Shown piece after piece: positions 46,376-60,507 of a stretch of 64,000 bases of DNA (the first letter of the stretch is position 1; every line of letters begins with the position of its first letter). The notes beneath the pieces were generated by a model. That model was not told the origin of the DNA and did not search any database. It saw only the letters and a program-made list of their open reading frames with translations. The stretch is from contig JAJKFL010000002.1 of the NCBI GenBank assembly GCA_021186555.1, positions 30,358,001 to 30,422,000 on the forward strand, written 5' to 3'. The translations under genes and the position numbers were made by a program. The stretch comes from Reticulitermes speratus. Lineage: Eukaryota; Arthropoda; Insecta; Blattodea; Rhinotermitidae.

Positions 46376-46567
46376 TTATGTACGTTCTATAGTAAGGCTG
46401 TCTGATGGTTTTTTTTGGCAGATATCAGTGAAGAATCCATTCCGATGACTACAGTGCTTAAATACTAATTGAGTTATTATTTTGCGTGATATTCGTTTGA
46501 GAATTAGAAATTGTCCCATGTTGAACTGCAGTAGAACGATCATATATGTCACTAGCGCAGAAGCGTA
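46376..46567 (-). CDS. GR gene D exon 8 (terminal)
   Basis: It follows acceptor cttttacag on the - strand. It encodes 63 residues: [20 protein letters not shown], then a Lys/Arg-rich tail ([11 protein letters not shown]) ending ERT and TAA. The first 18 residues are nearly those of gene A exon 8, which confirms the assignment. Confidence 0.88.
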   Translation of the reverse strand, partial: YASALVTYMIVLLQFNMGQFLILKRISRKIITQLVFKHCSHRNGFFTDICQKKPSDSLTIERT

Positions 46568-49500
46568 CTGTAAAAGAAGAAGAGTAAAATAGTGAACATG
46601 AAAATATATTTAGAGGATGTCCTTTAAACCATCAGAGTGTGAGAATTAATGCATAATACAGTCGAACCCTGTTAAAACGACATCGGTTTACACAACACCT
46701 CGCTTATAGTGTCAGGCATCCTGTGGTACCAATTAATTCGTCAATATCAACCATAATGTTACACCTCCTCGGCTATAACGACACAAAATATTCAGTCCCT
46801 TTCATGATGTTATAACCGAGGTCGACTCTATTTTTTACTAAACTTCGAGCAAAGAGCTGTAGGATAGCATAACTTTCTGCCACATTGACAGACTAGGAAT
46901 TACTCTTCACGGGTCAAGAGTCCGGGACTCTTGACCCGTGAAGATGGGACCGATACGTTGTCCCGAAACGTCGGTAAACAATTACCACACGACGCCGCGT
47001 GATATCCCAGAAGAGCGCAGACTCGTCAACATCGCGGCGGAAGCCTGAAATCAAAGTTAATGGATGTATGTGTTTGTGTGTTCTCTGGTGTCGATTAATG
47101 AGACTAAAATTATTTATTTATGTGGCTTCTAATTTCTTTTTCCTCACATAATATGAGTACATAATTGTCTGCAACAGAGAAGCGTCTTGATACACTCGTG
47201 GAAACTCTGTAATCCAAGAAATTCTAAGCAAGCTCGTTGGGTTAGCAGAAGCTCTATGGACTTCTATTTGGGAGGTATAAATTTCTAATCCATGTCAGTT
47301 TACCGGTTATCCTGACTGATCAATATCTCTGGTTATCTCAGTCACTTCAGACATATCCCGGGCCAGTATCTGGATTAAGCAAATAAGGCTGTCTTCCAAA
47401 TCTCTTCCAATCCACCATTCACCAAGCCATTAGAGGTCACTTAGTCTTGTAATAAATTCAGCACCGTTTGTGAAACCCAAAGTTTCAGTTTAATATTCAC
47501 AAGACTCCTCTGTTTTTCGCTTACCGGAGCCAGGTCAATCCAAAAGGGTTATGTTCCGTGTAGTTAGTTTTTGTATGCAGTCTGTAGTCTTTATTTTAAA
47601 ACCATTTCATTTTAATGATCTGTAAATATCTTAAGAAGTTATTCAGACAATACAAAAAGTTATAGGTCAATAAAAAGTGTTCTAACGCAGAAATAGAAAC
47701 TGCAACAATCCCAAACTTACCGACGTGATCATTCCTCTGTTTACATCAAAGAATCCAGCCACTGATATTACAGGAGGATTCGATAATATTGTGTTCAGGA
47801 AAGCATTCACCTGCAACAAACAAAATGCAAATGTGATTGAGGGAAGACATTTGATACACTGTACCATAAACTGTAATTACTTTTGAGCAAGATATCCTGG
47901 TAGACCTACATTACATGTGATCACACACGTTAGTACTCTTTACTTATAAGGAAACAGATGATGCCATAGGAATAGCAATTCTTACTTTTAAAGATCAAGT
48001 AGAAACAGTGTAAGTATGGAGGACAAACTTCTGACCTGTCGTGCATATCCATCATGCCTTCTACATCCCGATTTTGTTTTTACATCTGCAGCCGTTTCTT
48101 GATAACAAGCTTGCATGGGGTTGGGGAAGCTACAAATATTTTATTCTCAAAAAATTAAACTTCAGTGAATTTAATTCAAAACAAACTTTATAAGAATAAG
48201 AAAACTTAATGACAAATTGTTGTGTGCTCGTTTTTGGAGGGTGGTACAAACAATACTAGGCAGAGAACAAAAACAAAAACTTGTAAATCATAACAGTAAC
48301 TCTAACTGTAACAGTAGGTGTAATTGTATGTACTACTTCTTCATGTGTTAAAGAATTTTGTATTTCGACCCACCTCCCTTTTTTACAAACATGTATGTAG
48401 TCGTTATTTACTTTCAAGATTAGAAGGCAATTGTTTTTAATATCAATAACATAATGATGTTTTATAACCGTCATACTGTGTGTTGTATTATAAGTACGAG
48501 CAGACTATGGCAAGTGCCTATTTCTTTATAATTATGCATATTTGTCCATTATCACACAATATACAAAAAAAATGGAAAGACCTTATAACAAGGCAATAAA
48601 TAGAGCTACAAACGCAGCCTGGGAATATCGGCCAAGGAGCTAGATGGCAAATTTATTACAAGAAAGAAATGGAAAAGCGAAATTTAAACGGAGGAACAGC
48701 AGCCCAACTAAGTCCAAACTGTGAGTACGCTATTGCTGACATGATTATGATTAATTATGGTTGGTCTTCAAATATTTGTGAATTATAACCAAGAAGGAAA
48801 CAGAAGAGTAGGAAGGCAGAAATCACGATGGACTGATGTGAATAATGACATGAGAATGGCGGGTGTTAGAGATTGAAGGATAGGAGCTAAGGATAGAAAT
48901 GGATGAAGGAGAATCGTAGAAGAAGCAGAGGGCCATGTAGGGCTGTAGTGCCAACAGTGACGATAACTAAATATTTCTAATTTTCTTTGCTCTATAACAT
49001 CGTAACCACAGCGCTTAATATATCCGAAGCCATCACCACCACAATCATTCAACACCCATCCATTCAGTGCTTACCAAATTTCTATCATTGACCCCCCACT
49101 AAAATTCAGCACGAGGCCAATATTCTACCGAGCACATCAGCGTCCATTGCTAAATTTAATTAACCGATAGAAAAATTAGTTTTTTAAGGATGTTTGGAAG
49201 ATTTATTTTGAATAACAGATGTTGAAAGTGGCAGATATTTTAATGGAATCTTCAGCTTTTGTTATTGTGTCATTAGACATAGGCCCTGTAAGTATTCGTA
49301 ACTTCAATGACCTTACCTCTATCCAAACATCCTGGTTTACTCTAGAAGGCACGATGAGCTGCAGTTGTTCTTGCATTTCCGTTTTGACCTAGGAAAAAAA
49401 ACAGCCATGAAACAGTGTTAACTTTAGCGCTTGCAAAAAGCTGCTTGCTGTTTGATGCTGTTGGCCTGTGTGGTATCTCAACAGCAACGCTGGAAACGGT

Positions 49501-52500
49501 AATATGAAAACACTACTCGTTTCCACTTACTTCTCTGTCCTCTGGGATCTCCTGACTTCAAAACTATGTTACCATCTAGGCATTTCCATTTTTAACATAT
49601 CAAATGTATAAAACCTTACGAGCTGCGGCAGCCCAGTAAGTGATTACTAATCCACGGGCTGGGCAGCAGGAGAAAAGGGGTTCGATTCCCTATGAGTGAA
49701 GATACTTTTCTCTTTATCATTGCATCCAAGCTGGTTCTGGGACCTGACCAGCTTAAGTGCAGTCGGTAACATGGACGTTTCGCTTCAGAATAGTGTTTCT
49801 AAATCGTTTTTGAGCTGCGACCCACATTAGGCGATTAAATTTGTTTTGCGACCCCAGGAGTCAGAAATATAGTTCTAAAAATATCAGTCGATATAAGGGA
49901 TAGAGAATTTTAAGCATTTGATGAAATGAAGGTAAACACAGGTGCACTTACATACTTCTGCATGAGCCTGAGTTTAATAGTGTTATTCCTCTTATGGCTC
50001 TTGTAACTAGAGTTAGCCTTCCTGAGCTTGTAATTTTGAATTTTTCCGTGTTTTGCGAGGCATTCCTCAAAATGAGAAAATGTTGCCAACCGGAAATAAC
50101 TTTGGCGAAAGAATAATAATTTTATTTGAGATTTGAGCTTTTCTAGGATATTACGCTGCGTCGTGTGGTAATTGTTTACCGACGTTTCGGGACAACATAT
50201 CGATCTCCTTAAAGATGGGACCGATACGTTGTCCCGAAACGTCGGTAAACAATTACGACACGACGCCGCATAATATCCCAGAAAAGGGCAGATTTCATCA
50301 ACATCACGGCGGAAGCCTGAAATCAAGGATAATTTCATTTGGCTGATCCCATAATTTTTCGTTGAGAGCCTGACAAAGTTTGCAGTCAATTACGTGTGTC
50401 ATTTTTATAAAATAACTGCAAAGCCGACATTGCTACAGTGTCACTACAGGTGACTGAATTTAAGAAAGTAATAATTTTAATACATTTACTAAGTAAAGCG
50501 AGTTAATAATAATATGAATAGAAACATAATATAATAATAAACTTATCGAAGTAATGTCAGTAATAAGTAAAGTCATAACTTTATTTCGCGACCCACTCAG
50601 AAGAGCTTTGTGACTAAAATTTGGGTCGAATATTACATGTAGAACAAAACTGCTTTATGTAAATTAAGTAGAGCGTGAAACTACTTTCATTTCAAGCTAG
50701 TGGCAAAGACTGCAGTACCTCCAATGTGCATATGTCAAAGGTCATAACACTTGCGAGGAAATATATTGCAGCCAATAACTGGCAAAGACTGCAGCGAGTT
50801 AAAATATGTTGGATAAATGTCACGTAAGCGGAAAGCTTGGAAGTGTGATTTTATTAAACGGAAATAACACTTTACAGCTCTACGGCCACGTATTGAAAAC
50901 AGATCATTCTCATAACCAAGACCACGGACACATTAAACGAATTATGTTCGGCTCACTAAGATGCTGCAAAGGCAGATCTGATTATTTGGCATAGAGTTAT
51001 TGTATACATCTGCATAGATTTATTGTATACATCTGCTAGAGTTATTGTATACATCTGCATAGAGTTATTGTATACATCTGCATAGAGTTATTGCATTCAT
51101 CTGCATAGAGTTATTGTGTACATCTGCCTAGAATTATTGTATACATCTGCCTAGATTTATTAAATATATCTGCATAGTTATTGTATACATTTGCATAGAG
51201 TTATTGTATACATCTGCATAGAGTTATTATATACATCTGCATAGAGTTATTGTATACATCTGCATAAAAGTTATTATATAAATCTGCATAGAGTTTTTAT
51301 ATATATCTGCATAGATTTATTGTATACTCGTACATCTGCATAGAGTTATTGTATAAATCTGCATAGAGTTATTATATATATCTGCATAGATTTATTGTAT
51401 ACATCTGCATAGATTTATTGTATACATCTGCAATGCTGCACGCGTGGCGTCGAGCCAGATGAATCTGAGGACCTGAGAGTTAGAATAGACTGGACTCCAC
51501 CGGTTGTGTGCCGGCTTTCTACAGGACTAGACGTTACAAATATATTGCACCTATGCAGATTCCAATTTCATTTCAATTTCAATAAAATTAAGGTTATATT
51601 CCAAGTTTTGTAATTACTTTTTAGGGAGCTTTTACGGCAAAGAGGTGAGGTGCTTCTGTAGGAATGTAGAGGGAATTTAGCGGCGATGTAATACTCGTAC
51701 TTATAGATATTAGTGACGATTTGGGATAGCTCATGATAGTGACCAAGTTAAGTGTTGGGCAAAATGTAATCAGCGTTTCGTTCCTGCTGGCAGAATTTTT
51801 CACAGCATCCAGAAGGGATTTAGGCACTTCCAAGCCTTCCTAAGACGCGCACGAGGGCTGTTCGCGCACTTAATTTGGAACGGGTTTTGAAAATGATCTT
51901 TAATCTTCATTTGGTGTAGAGGATAGGAGTGTCTGGAGCTATTTTTCCACTCCCCATCTACGTCTCCGTAGCGTTCGGGTAATTAAGCACAGGGGCAACT
52001 TTATCTTGGTGCTTTCACATACTTGTGACGGACTTTAACACCCATCACTGTAACCTTACATTCAGGTACACCTTGTGGGCCGTGTTACAGACAAGGTAGT
52101 ACCCCCCCACATTTGTCAGTATTGCTAAGCCCAAAACGATTGTCTGGATCAGTGCTTCCGTCTTGCGCATAATTGCAGACATGAAGCCGTACAGGCACAA
52201 GGTCATTAAGAACAGATGAATAGCGAAGAACAAGCACGAAGCTTTTCCCACGGCGTCACCTGAAACAGCAACGAATGGAAATGTGAGGAGCTTACACATT
52301 TAGACGTCATACTGGAAGTGACAAATGTGTGGATAGAATGACAAGAATCATTAATTTATAATTTTTACCCAATATTATTAGAATGATAAAGTCACGGAGG
52401 ATTTTTAGGGTAAAAAATTAGCACGCATGAGGGATAAGGGAAATTTTCTAAAATTCGAAGCAGTAAAAGTGAATGGACTATGCCACTTGTGATACTTAGG

Positions 52501-55500
52501 CTTCGATGGAAGAATAATATTAAAATAGATCTGAAATGAGTAGTATGTGTGTGAGGGTGTAGAATGACATTGCTCAGTTCAGGCTCTTTGGAGAGCTTCT
52601 GAGAACAAGGTAATTTTCCTTCGAATTCCTTTTAAAGGAAAACAGTTTATTGACAGGTGAAGCAACTGTCAGCTTCTTAAGTAACTAGTTGTCCATGTGA
52701 TCCAGAATGGTACTGGAGTTCCAAACAGGTACCTATCTAATAGTGCAGCTGGTGGCAGAGCGCGTCTTTGCAAATATGTGGACAAGCACGTTTCGCTAAT
52801 CACTTATATCCTTAAAATCAACAAGACAGAAAATACAATGAAGCTGAATATTCAATGTGGTAAGTTTGGGCTTTTGGGACCAGCGGGTGACTAAGATCGT
52901 TTTTAGGGAAAAAACTGCCACGTCGTTGCTGGTGGCGCTGTGACTTTGCTGTCACAATATTTCTATGGAGCTGAGGAGTGTGGTAAAGAAACAAACACTG
53001 CGTGAGCAGAAGAGGGCATTTAAATGAGGACTTTATATTTTGAAACTCGTGTGTTAAGGTGGAAAAACCAACATACTTTTAAACATTTTCGTGTGTTAAC
53101 ATTAGGGTTTAGGCAGACATGCTCTGCTGAATTGTTATTTCTTCCACTTGTATTCATGTATTCTGATGGCTAAATCCAATATTATTAGACTCCAGTGATA
53201 GAAACTTTGTTAATAGCCCTTAAAAATTTCAGTTTTGAAAAAGTTAGGAAATTTTGTGTTTTTATTAAAAGCTTTACGTTATCTTTCCCTTCCCTTTTTT
53301 TAAAATATGTAAATATAAACCAAAAAGGAAGATTCGTAAAGGACAGAAGATATTAAAAAGCTCCAAAAGCTTTTCGAGAAGGCAGAAGTATTAGGCATGC
53401 GGCACACATGTGCATCTTAGGCTAGGCGCACACTTGCGATTTATTGCCGCCGCGACTGAAAAGTCGCAATCGCCGAAAAGTATTGTGGTCCGCACACGGC
53501 GACAAAAAAATCGCTAGTATATTTCAGTAATGTTATGGATTTCATCCAAAGTACTTGTGTGATTGCCTTATTACTCCTTATGAAATCCAAAAAAAGAAGC
53601 AAAACGAAAACATTGGTGAAACCAACATCTTATAAATCAATTTTTTGTGTAACATTAGGCGTTTTTCAAATTCTAAATTTATTTCTCCTGTATATCAATG
53701 TGTTGTGATCTAACACAATTGATTATAGACTATTCATATCAGATAACTATTTCAAATACCCCTAAAATTTTCATGATTTTGATAAGTTGAAATTGGTTGA
53801 AAAGCATAAAAGTGTGTCTTTCTTTGTTTCTATTTAACCCATTTTAATTGTAACATATAAACCGAAAAAGGAGTTCGTAAGGATCATTAAGATATTAAAA
53901 AGCATCCAAAAACTGTTTCGAGAAGGCAGAAGTATTACATGCGGCACACATGGTCGCTAGCCTTATCATTAACATGCCTGTGTCGTAAAACATTTGCTGA
54001 AGGTAGTGACACGAAACAAGAGGCAATCACACCATGTTACATTCTTAGAAGAAAGTTACCTGGCAGCAAGAAATTTTCACCAATATTAAATCAACCTATT
54101 TTTTCCTGCTCAACCTGCCTTTCTGCATGCTTCTCCCTAGACTAACAACAAGACAGACAATGTACGTATAACGTAACATTGAGGCGCTTTTGCTTAACCA
54201 TTGTTGCCGTGGAAAAGCAATAAATATTACACATTCCAGTTTGAATTTTGTTATCTTAGTCGCATGCAAAGCGCATGCGTCTTATTATATTGTTGTTTAT
54301 GGCTATCTGGCTCTACCATATTTTTCCACATTATCTTATAAGCGGCACTATTTTCGAAAAAAAAAAGTTTTTAAACATAAAATGTGTTTTGATTTTCTCT
54401 AAAATTTTGTCTGAAATATTTCTCATTTTAAGAAGAATTCAGCGAAATATTATCGCAAATGTACATACGTCTTTATGTAACTACCCGCTATTCTTATGAG
54501 ATTTTAATGAACCTTGGATTTTATCGATAGATTTTCGAAAAATCATCAAATAAAAATTTCATGAAAATCCGTCCAGTGGGAATGAAGTTGTTCATGAGGA
54601 CGAACAGATGGACTGGCGGACAGACAGACATGACGAAGCTAATAATCGCTTTTCGAAATTTTGCGAACGCGCCTAAAAGAGAGTTCAGCTAACGAAATAA
54701 GGAAAACAATCTCCCGCTTAGACTTTTGTTATAATCAGTAATGAGGCCCCGCAGAAGATAAAGAACCAGGAACGAAAACGATACCTAGAAGAAGAAAGGT
54801 GTCCCTGGTAGCAGAATTTAAACTTCCTGGTCGTCCTCACAAGACGATTTTGAGGAATTTGCGGCTTAAATTTAGAGAAAGGTACATGAAATGCGCCATG
54901 TGATAGGTACAATTAGAAGTGCTTGGTGCAAGAGGTTGTAAAGGAATCATTTGTGGAGACTGCGTACATTGGATAGCTGAGATATATATAATGTAGAGCC
55001 CATATGTAAGTATCATAAGATTATACATATATAACCAAAGCTCAATTTTTCATCAATAAACTTCAGTAATCATGGTCTAGTTCACTTCCCAAGTTGGCGG
55101 GTGAATGGGACAACATAAAGCTTTTACCTAATTAGATGAAGCATTTCATGTTGGACAGTGAACAGAGCAGAAGAAATGTAAATTAGTGCGGTAGGACCGG
55201 CCTTACCAACAATGGTACTGGGACAACTTCCCACCCCACTCAACATGGCGTACCAGCTGACTTTCCTTTTGTGGTTCCAATCACCCGATTCTTTCCTTAC
55301 TGATTGGAAGCAAAGAAGAGCAGAATAGTTTTGAGGTTTCTCACAGCGTGTTGATAAGGATTGAAGTATTCCTGAATGTTATGCCGTGTCACTGTAAAAG
55401 GTGACCAAAGTTTCGGAGGATCTATTACCTGCACCTTCGAGGTCATAACGGAGGAATTCTGTCCTCAGGAATGTCATGTCCTAACGTACCAGAAGAAGTA

Positions 55501-55746
55501 AATCTTCAAAATTATAACAGGTTTTGTTGGTTCGGGTACTGACTTGAAAGCAATCATTTGGAAAGAAGAGAAGAAAATGCAAGTTTTACAATAGTCTGAT
55601 CTTAAATATAAGTTGTTATGATGCTGGGTGGATGGAATTGGATTGGCCGGATATTGTCCATTGATAGACTTTTGTGCGTGCTGGTGTTCAGCTTCAGGTT
55701 TCACTGTCAGAGGGATTGCTATAGTAAGAGTAATACACAGTAATAT

Positions 55747-55778
<32 letters not shown>

Positions 55779-58700
55779 GCAAAACAAACGTGACTGAAAT
55801 TAAGAAATTCTTTCTTTCCAAACACAATATTTTCTATTCACATCAAAAAGTTAAGCACGCTTCCAAATTAAAATATTCAGGTTTTTATATTAACACAAAA
55901 TCTGTATAAAATTTGCAATGATTTTTCGACACCAAGATTTTAGTATTAAAATCTTCTGTCAAACACTTTTTTCTGGAAATGATCTCCAGGGTGTGTCTAT
56001 TGCTCAGAGCACTTACCGAAACTTGAGGCCAGTTGACTGAGTCGTAGCCAGACAATTCTGTACTGTCCTATAGTTTCTGCTGTGTAAGCCTTCTGCTTCA
56101 GTTCTCCCTGTAGCAATCATGAAAAACACATAGAAAAAATGGACTGATATTCACGTGTTAATCTTAGGCGTCTTTGATTAGGTGCACATTGTTTCACAAT
56201 GATTAATGAAGTTATTACAGTATTTTTATGGATGGATGGGACTGTCCTATCCACCCGCATATAAACAACCAATTCTCTCTACACAGTAGACCAGGGATAC
56301 ACCCTGAAGTGATCGCCTACAATTTTATCCATCTTTTATACATTTCACAGTTTTAGCATGTACTTATATTGTTGGTTTTAGTTGATGAAATTTATACTCT
56401 CACAGGTGTCCCTGATGATGATCCCAGGAAGGGATCGAAACATGTTAGACTGGTTTACAATGATTATATATAATATCTAAAAACAACAATAATAAGAATG
56501 CGTTTGTTGGTTGAGTGTTTTATGTTTGATTGAGGACAATGCACCTTATGAATAATATAAAATTTTTATGAACTTAAATTAAATATTTATTAGTGGCCTT
56601 AAAAACAGTGCTGGCCATTGCAGTAAGTGCTAAGAGAAAAACGTAGTGTATAATTAATATATGGATAAGACTGATAGGACACAACATTTCTACTTATTGC
56701 CGTTAAGTCCCACAAAAGGATTTTCGTTATCAAAATGATAAAGAGAGCAATTACGGCCTACACCAGTCGATAGAGAAACTCTCAAAGTTTGGTTTCAAAT
56801 AGTCCGGGAGACAGTCGTCGCCATCCTCTGTCCCTATAGGCCACAAGTTCTAGAAATCGCTACTCCACAAAAAGAAATTTGGTGTCTTCTGAACTTGGCA
56901 AAGTAAGAGCCGGTAACAGGTGTGCAGCCTGCATTTAGAACACAATTCCACATGGAACCACGCAGTAGGGTATACATTTGAGCGTGTAAAAGACATTGGA
57001 AAAGAAATGGTCTATGTGCAAAAGCAAAATTCACAGTTGCCTGCTGTGTCTGATGCAACTGTTGACCTCGTTTATGCTTGCTTCCAACACCGCCCACACA
57101 AATGAAAGCGCCCAAAGTGTCGTGAGTTTAGTAACCTGGAAAAACTCTTTCCAAAATCAAGTGTTAGCATTTACTTATGAAACCTTACAAACCTCGTTTG
57201 TTTCAGGCTTTAAAAGCATGAAATGTGACCGTGAGTTATGAATCCTCAAGAGATGCAAACCAGGACTGGAAAAGATGTCATGCTCGCTAGGTTCATTTTT
57301 AGTGACGAGGTGACTTTCAGCATCAATATTGACGTTATCTGGCATAACGTCAGCTTTTGAGAAACAAGAAATTTTCTTGACATCCTCAAACACAAAAGAG
57401 ATTCATCACAAGTGAATGTGTCTCTTTCCATTTTTATAAGAGCAGTAGGACTAGAAAAAAAAACGAAGTGCTCCTCTTACTTCCGCTGCGATCTTTACCA
57501 GAGTTGAGACAGCGAGTTACAGTTACCAGAGCTGCCATCAATAGAGACACTGCACAGTGTGCAAGAAAGTTTGGAGTATCTGCCTCGTGACTGTCGGAGC
57601 AAATGTAAACTCTGTAACTTGTGTGCAAAAATTTGAAAGTTTCTCTATCGACAGATATGGACGTGAAGTTCTGTGTCATTTGAAAGTTTAAAGGCCTTTT
57701 TGTGTTCGTCCTCTTTTACTATACTTAATATTTTCGTTGCTTGTGGTTTCTATTTAGGCCTATGAAGACTCCAGTTTTGCTTAAATAATATCACTTTGTG
57801 TGATAATTTGTGTTTTCTGGAAACAAATGGAATTCTTATTGTCAGTTTTCTGTGTGTCAGACCTTTAAGTTCCTGGCTAAACAGTTTCCGGCTTTGGACA
57901 GCAATTTACAAGTGATGACCCAAACGTTGACGTGGCAGTTAACTAAAGTAAATAGGAAGTAAAATCCCGGAATTTGCCACAAGGGAATGTATGGTGCACA
58001 AAAGTGGAATGTAATGGTGAACACCCCAGGGGTGGAGCAGAAAATGGCACCCAAAATGCAGGTCTTCTTCATATTCAGTGCCAGTGGTCTCCGGGTAACT
58101 CTCAGGAACAGAATCTGAAAGTGAAATTTAACGTTTAGTCTAGCACATATCTCTTGCCATGTGCGAGTTAGTTCTGTTAGTAAGATTATTTTATTGTTTC
58201 AAGAGTACTTGACATCTGTTAAACATAAGCGTTTTGCTTACCTGAAATTCGATCCACTTGCCCATGTAGTGAACGAATTTAGAGAGATCCAGCCACGAGA
58301 GTATAGGTGAACATATGGGAATAAGCAAGAGTAATAACTTCATTGAGTAGAAGATTTTAGTCGAGAAGTCTTGCTCTCTGGCAAGCAATGCAGACAAAAT
58401 AAGGCGGAAGTTGAAGCACGTTATAATTGTTGTTAATACATAGAGGCACACGGAGTACGCCGAGATCATCGAGAACTTGTTGAATGTTGGAACGTCTGAA
58501 ATGAGATTCGATTTTTCTGAAGTGTATGTAAAGGTGTGAGTTTTGAAGTTCTCGAAAAAGTGTTGCGGAAGTTACAAGTGTTGTAGAAGGTTACGTTCAG
58601 TCAGCTGGTAAGTAATTACGGAGGCATGGAACTTTAATAGTCTCTTCGAAAAGTCGATGAAAGTTTACTAGTCAACATTGCATAACATCCAAAAAGAGCT

Positions 58701-60475
58701 GAAACTTCGGTACCTGCACACATTACTTCAACATATAATCTTAATTATAAAATAAAACGTGGTTTACTATATCTTTTTTCTTGTATGAAGAATTTGATAT
58801 ACTTTTATATACGTCAGCAGAAATTTGTTTTGTTTTGCAAATATTACACACTAACTAACTAACTAACTAAACTAACTCCATGGAGCAGAGTCCTTCTTGA
58901 GAAGCTATCAGGTCCTCACCTAGTCAAGAAATTCCCCGCGTTTTATGGAACCCGAAGGTTCATTACCGCATTCACAAGAGCCCGCCACCTGTCCCTATCC
59001 TGAGCCATGTCAATCCAGTCCACGCCCTCCCATCCCACTTCTTGAAGATCCATTTTAATATTACACAAGCGAAACAAAATACCTGTTGAAAAACGTTTAA
59101 TAGAGAACACACAAATATACACTACTTTTTGAAAGCACAGAATAATTACGTTTAATAGAGAACACACAAATATACACTACTTTTTGAAAGCACAGACTAA
59201 TTACGTTTAATAGAGAGCACACAAATATACACTACTTTTTGAAAGCACAAACTAATTACGTTTAATAGAGAGCACACAAATATACACTACTTTTTGAAAG
59301 CACAGACTAATTACGTTTAATAGAGAACACACAAATATACACTACTTTTTGAAAGCACAGACTAATTACGTTTAATAGAGAACACAAAATATACACTACT
59401 TTTTGAAAGCACAGACTAATTACGTTTAATAGAGAACACACAAATATACACTACTTTTTGAAAGCACAGACTACTTAAGAATGTCGCGAATAGTGTGCAG
59501 CAAGGTTTTGTCACCCACGACAATGGGAGAACTTAGGTATAAAGTAACTGAATATTATTTTAATACTCTTGTTAAAGTAGAGTATAATTTGTTATAAATT
59601 ATAATAGTCTAGATGACTATCTTTGAATGTTTTTAGAGATTAACAAGTATATAAGCCATAAAATTAAGCACTATAACCAAATCAAGAACAAAATTCTGTA
59701 ACAATACTTTTTGTTAGACTTGGGGTGACAAAACAGCCTATTCTGCACACTTCTACTTCTACTGTTTCGTCTAAAGTGCGAAACATCAACTTACAGAACA
59801 GCAAAGTTTCTCCTTAGGTTCTTTCTCTGATACAAACTTAATTATGTAAAAATTTCCTGATGAACGAAACACAAATCTCCTGGCGAAACTGTTTCGGTTT
59901 TTAGAATAGATAATCTCTCTGTGTCTTACGCGACAGTGTGTAATTTATGTTCCAGAAAAATGTTTATTTTAAATTCAAGTAATCTTGAATTCTATATAAA
60001 TACTTTCATGCATCCCATCTATTTAGGCTACAAAACATATCAACAAGGCAAACTGTCATTAATTAACTCCCTCTTACTGATCATGTATTATACTTCGACA
60101 AAAGTGTATCTCGCTTATGGACGCTATATTTTTAAGTTTTTATAAATAAATAGTAATCATCAGATCTCTCTATAGACCTACAATATCCTGAAATACAATG
60201 GTACTTCGGTAATGACACCAGTAATCCGGATCCCCGAGTGTTCCTGACAGTTTTGGGCCAAATATAGCCAGCAGGTTATTTTCCATTTAAATTATTATTA
60301 CAGTATATTGTTTCAAAGAGGCAAAACAGCCCGGGCGTGACGTTGACCACCCACACACATCTAGTGCTAAGTTTAAAGAAAGAATAGAGCTATACTTCCA
60401 CTCCCCCTCTGGGTTTTCATGACAGGTTGAAGGGTAAAGTTTACTTTACTTTACTTTACTTTACTCTTAGATTAG

Positions 60476-60507
<32 letters not shown>

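Noticed and set aside
49615-49780. Possible tRNA gene (B box present)
   Set aside because: No acceptable cloverleaf or acceptor pairing around it; better read as a SINE-like unit.
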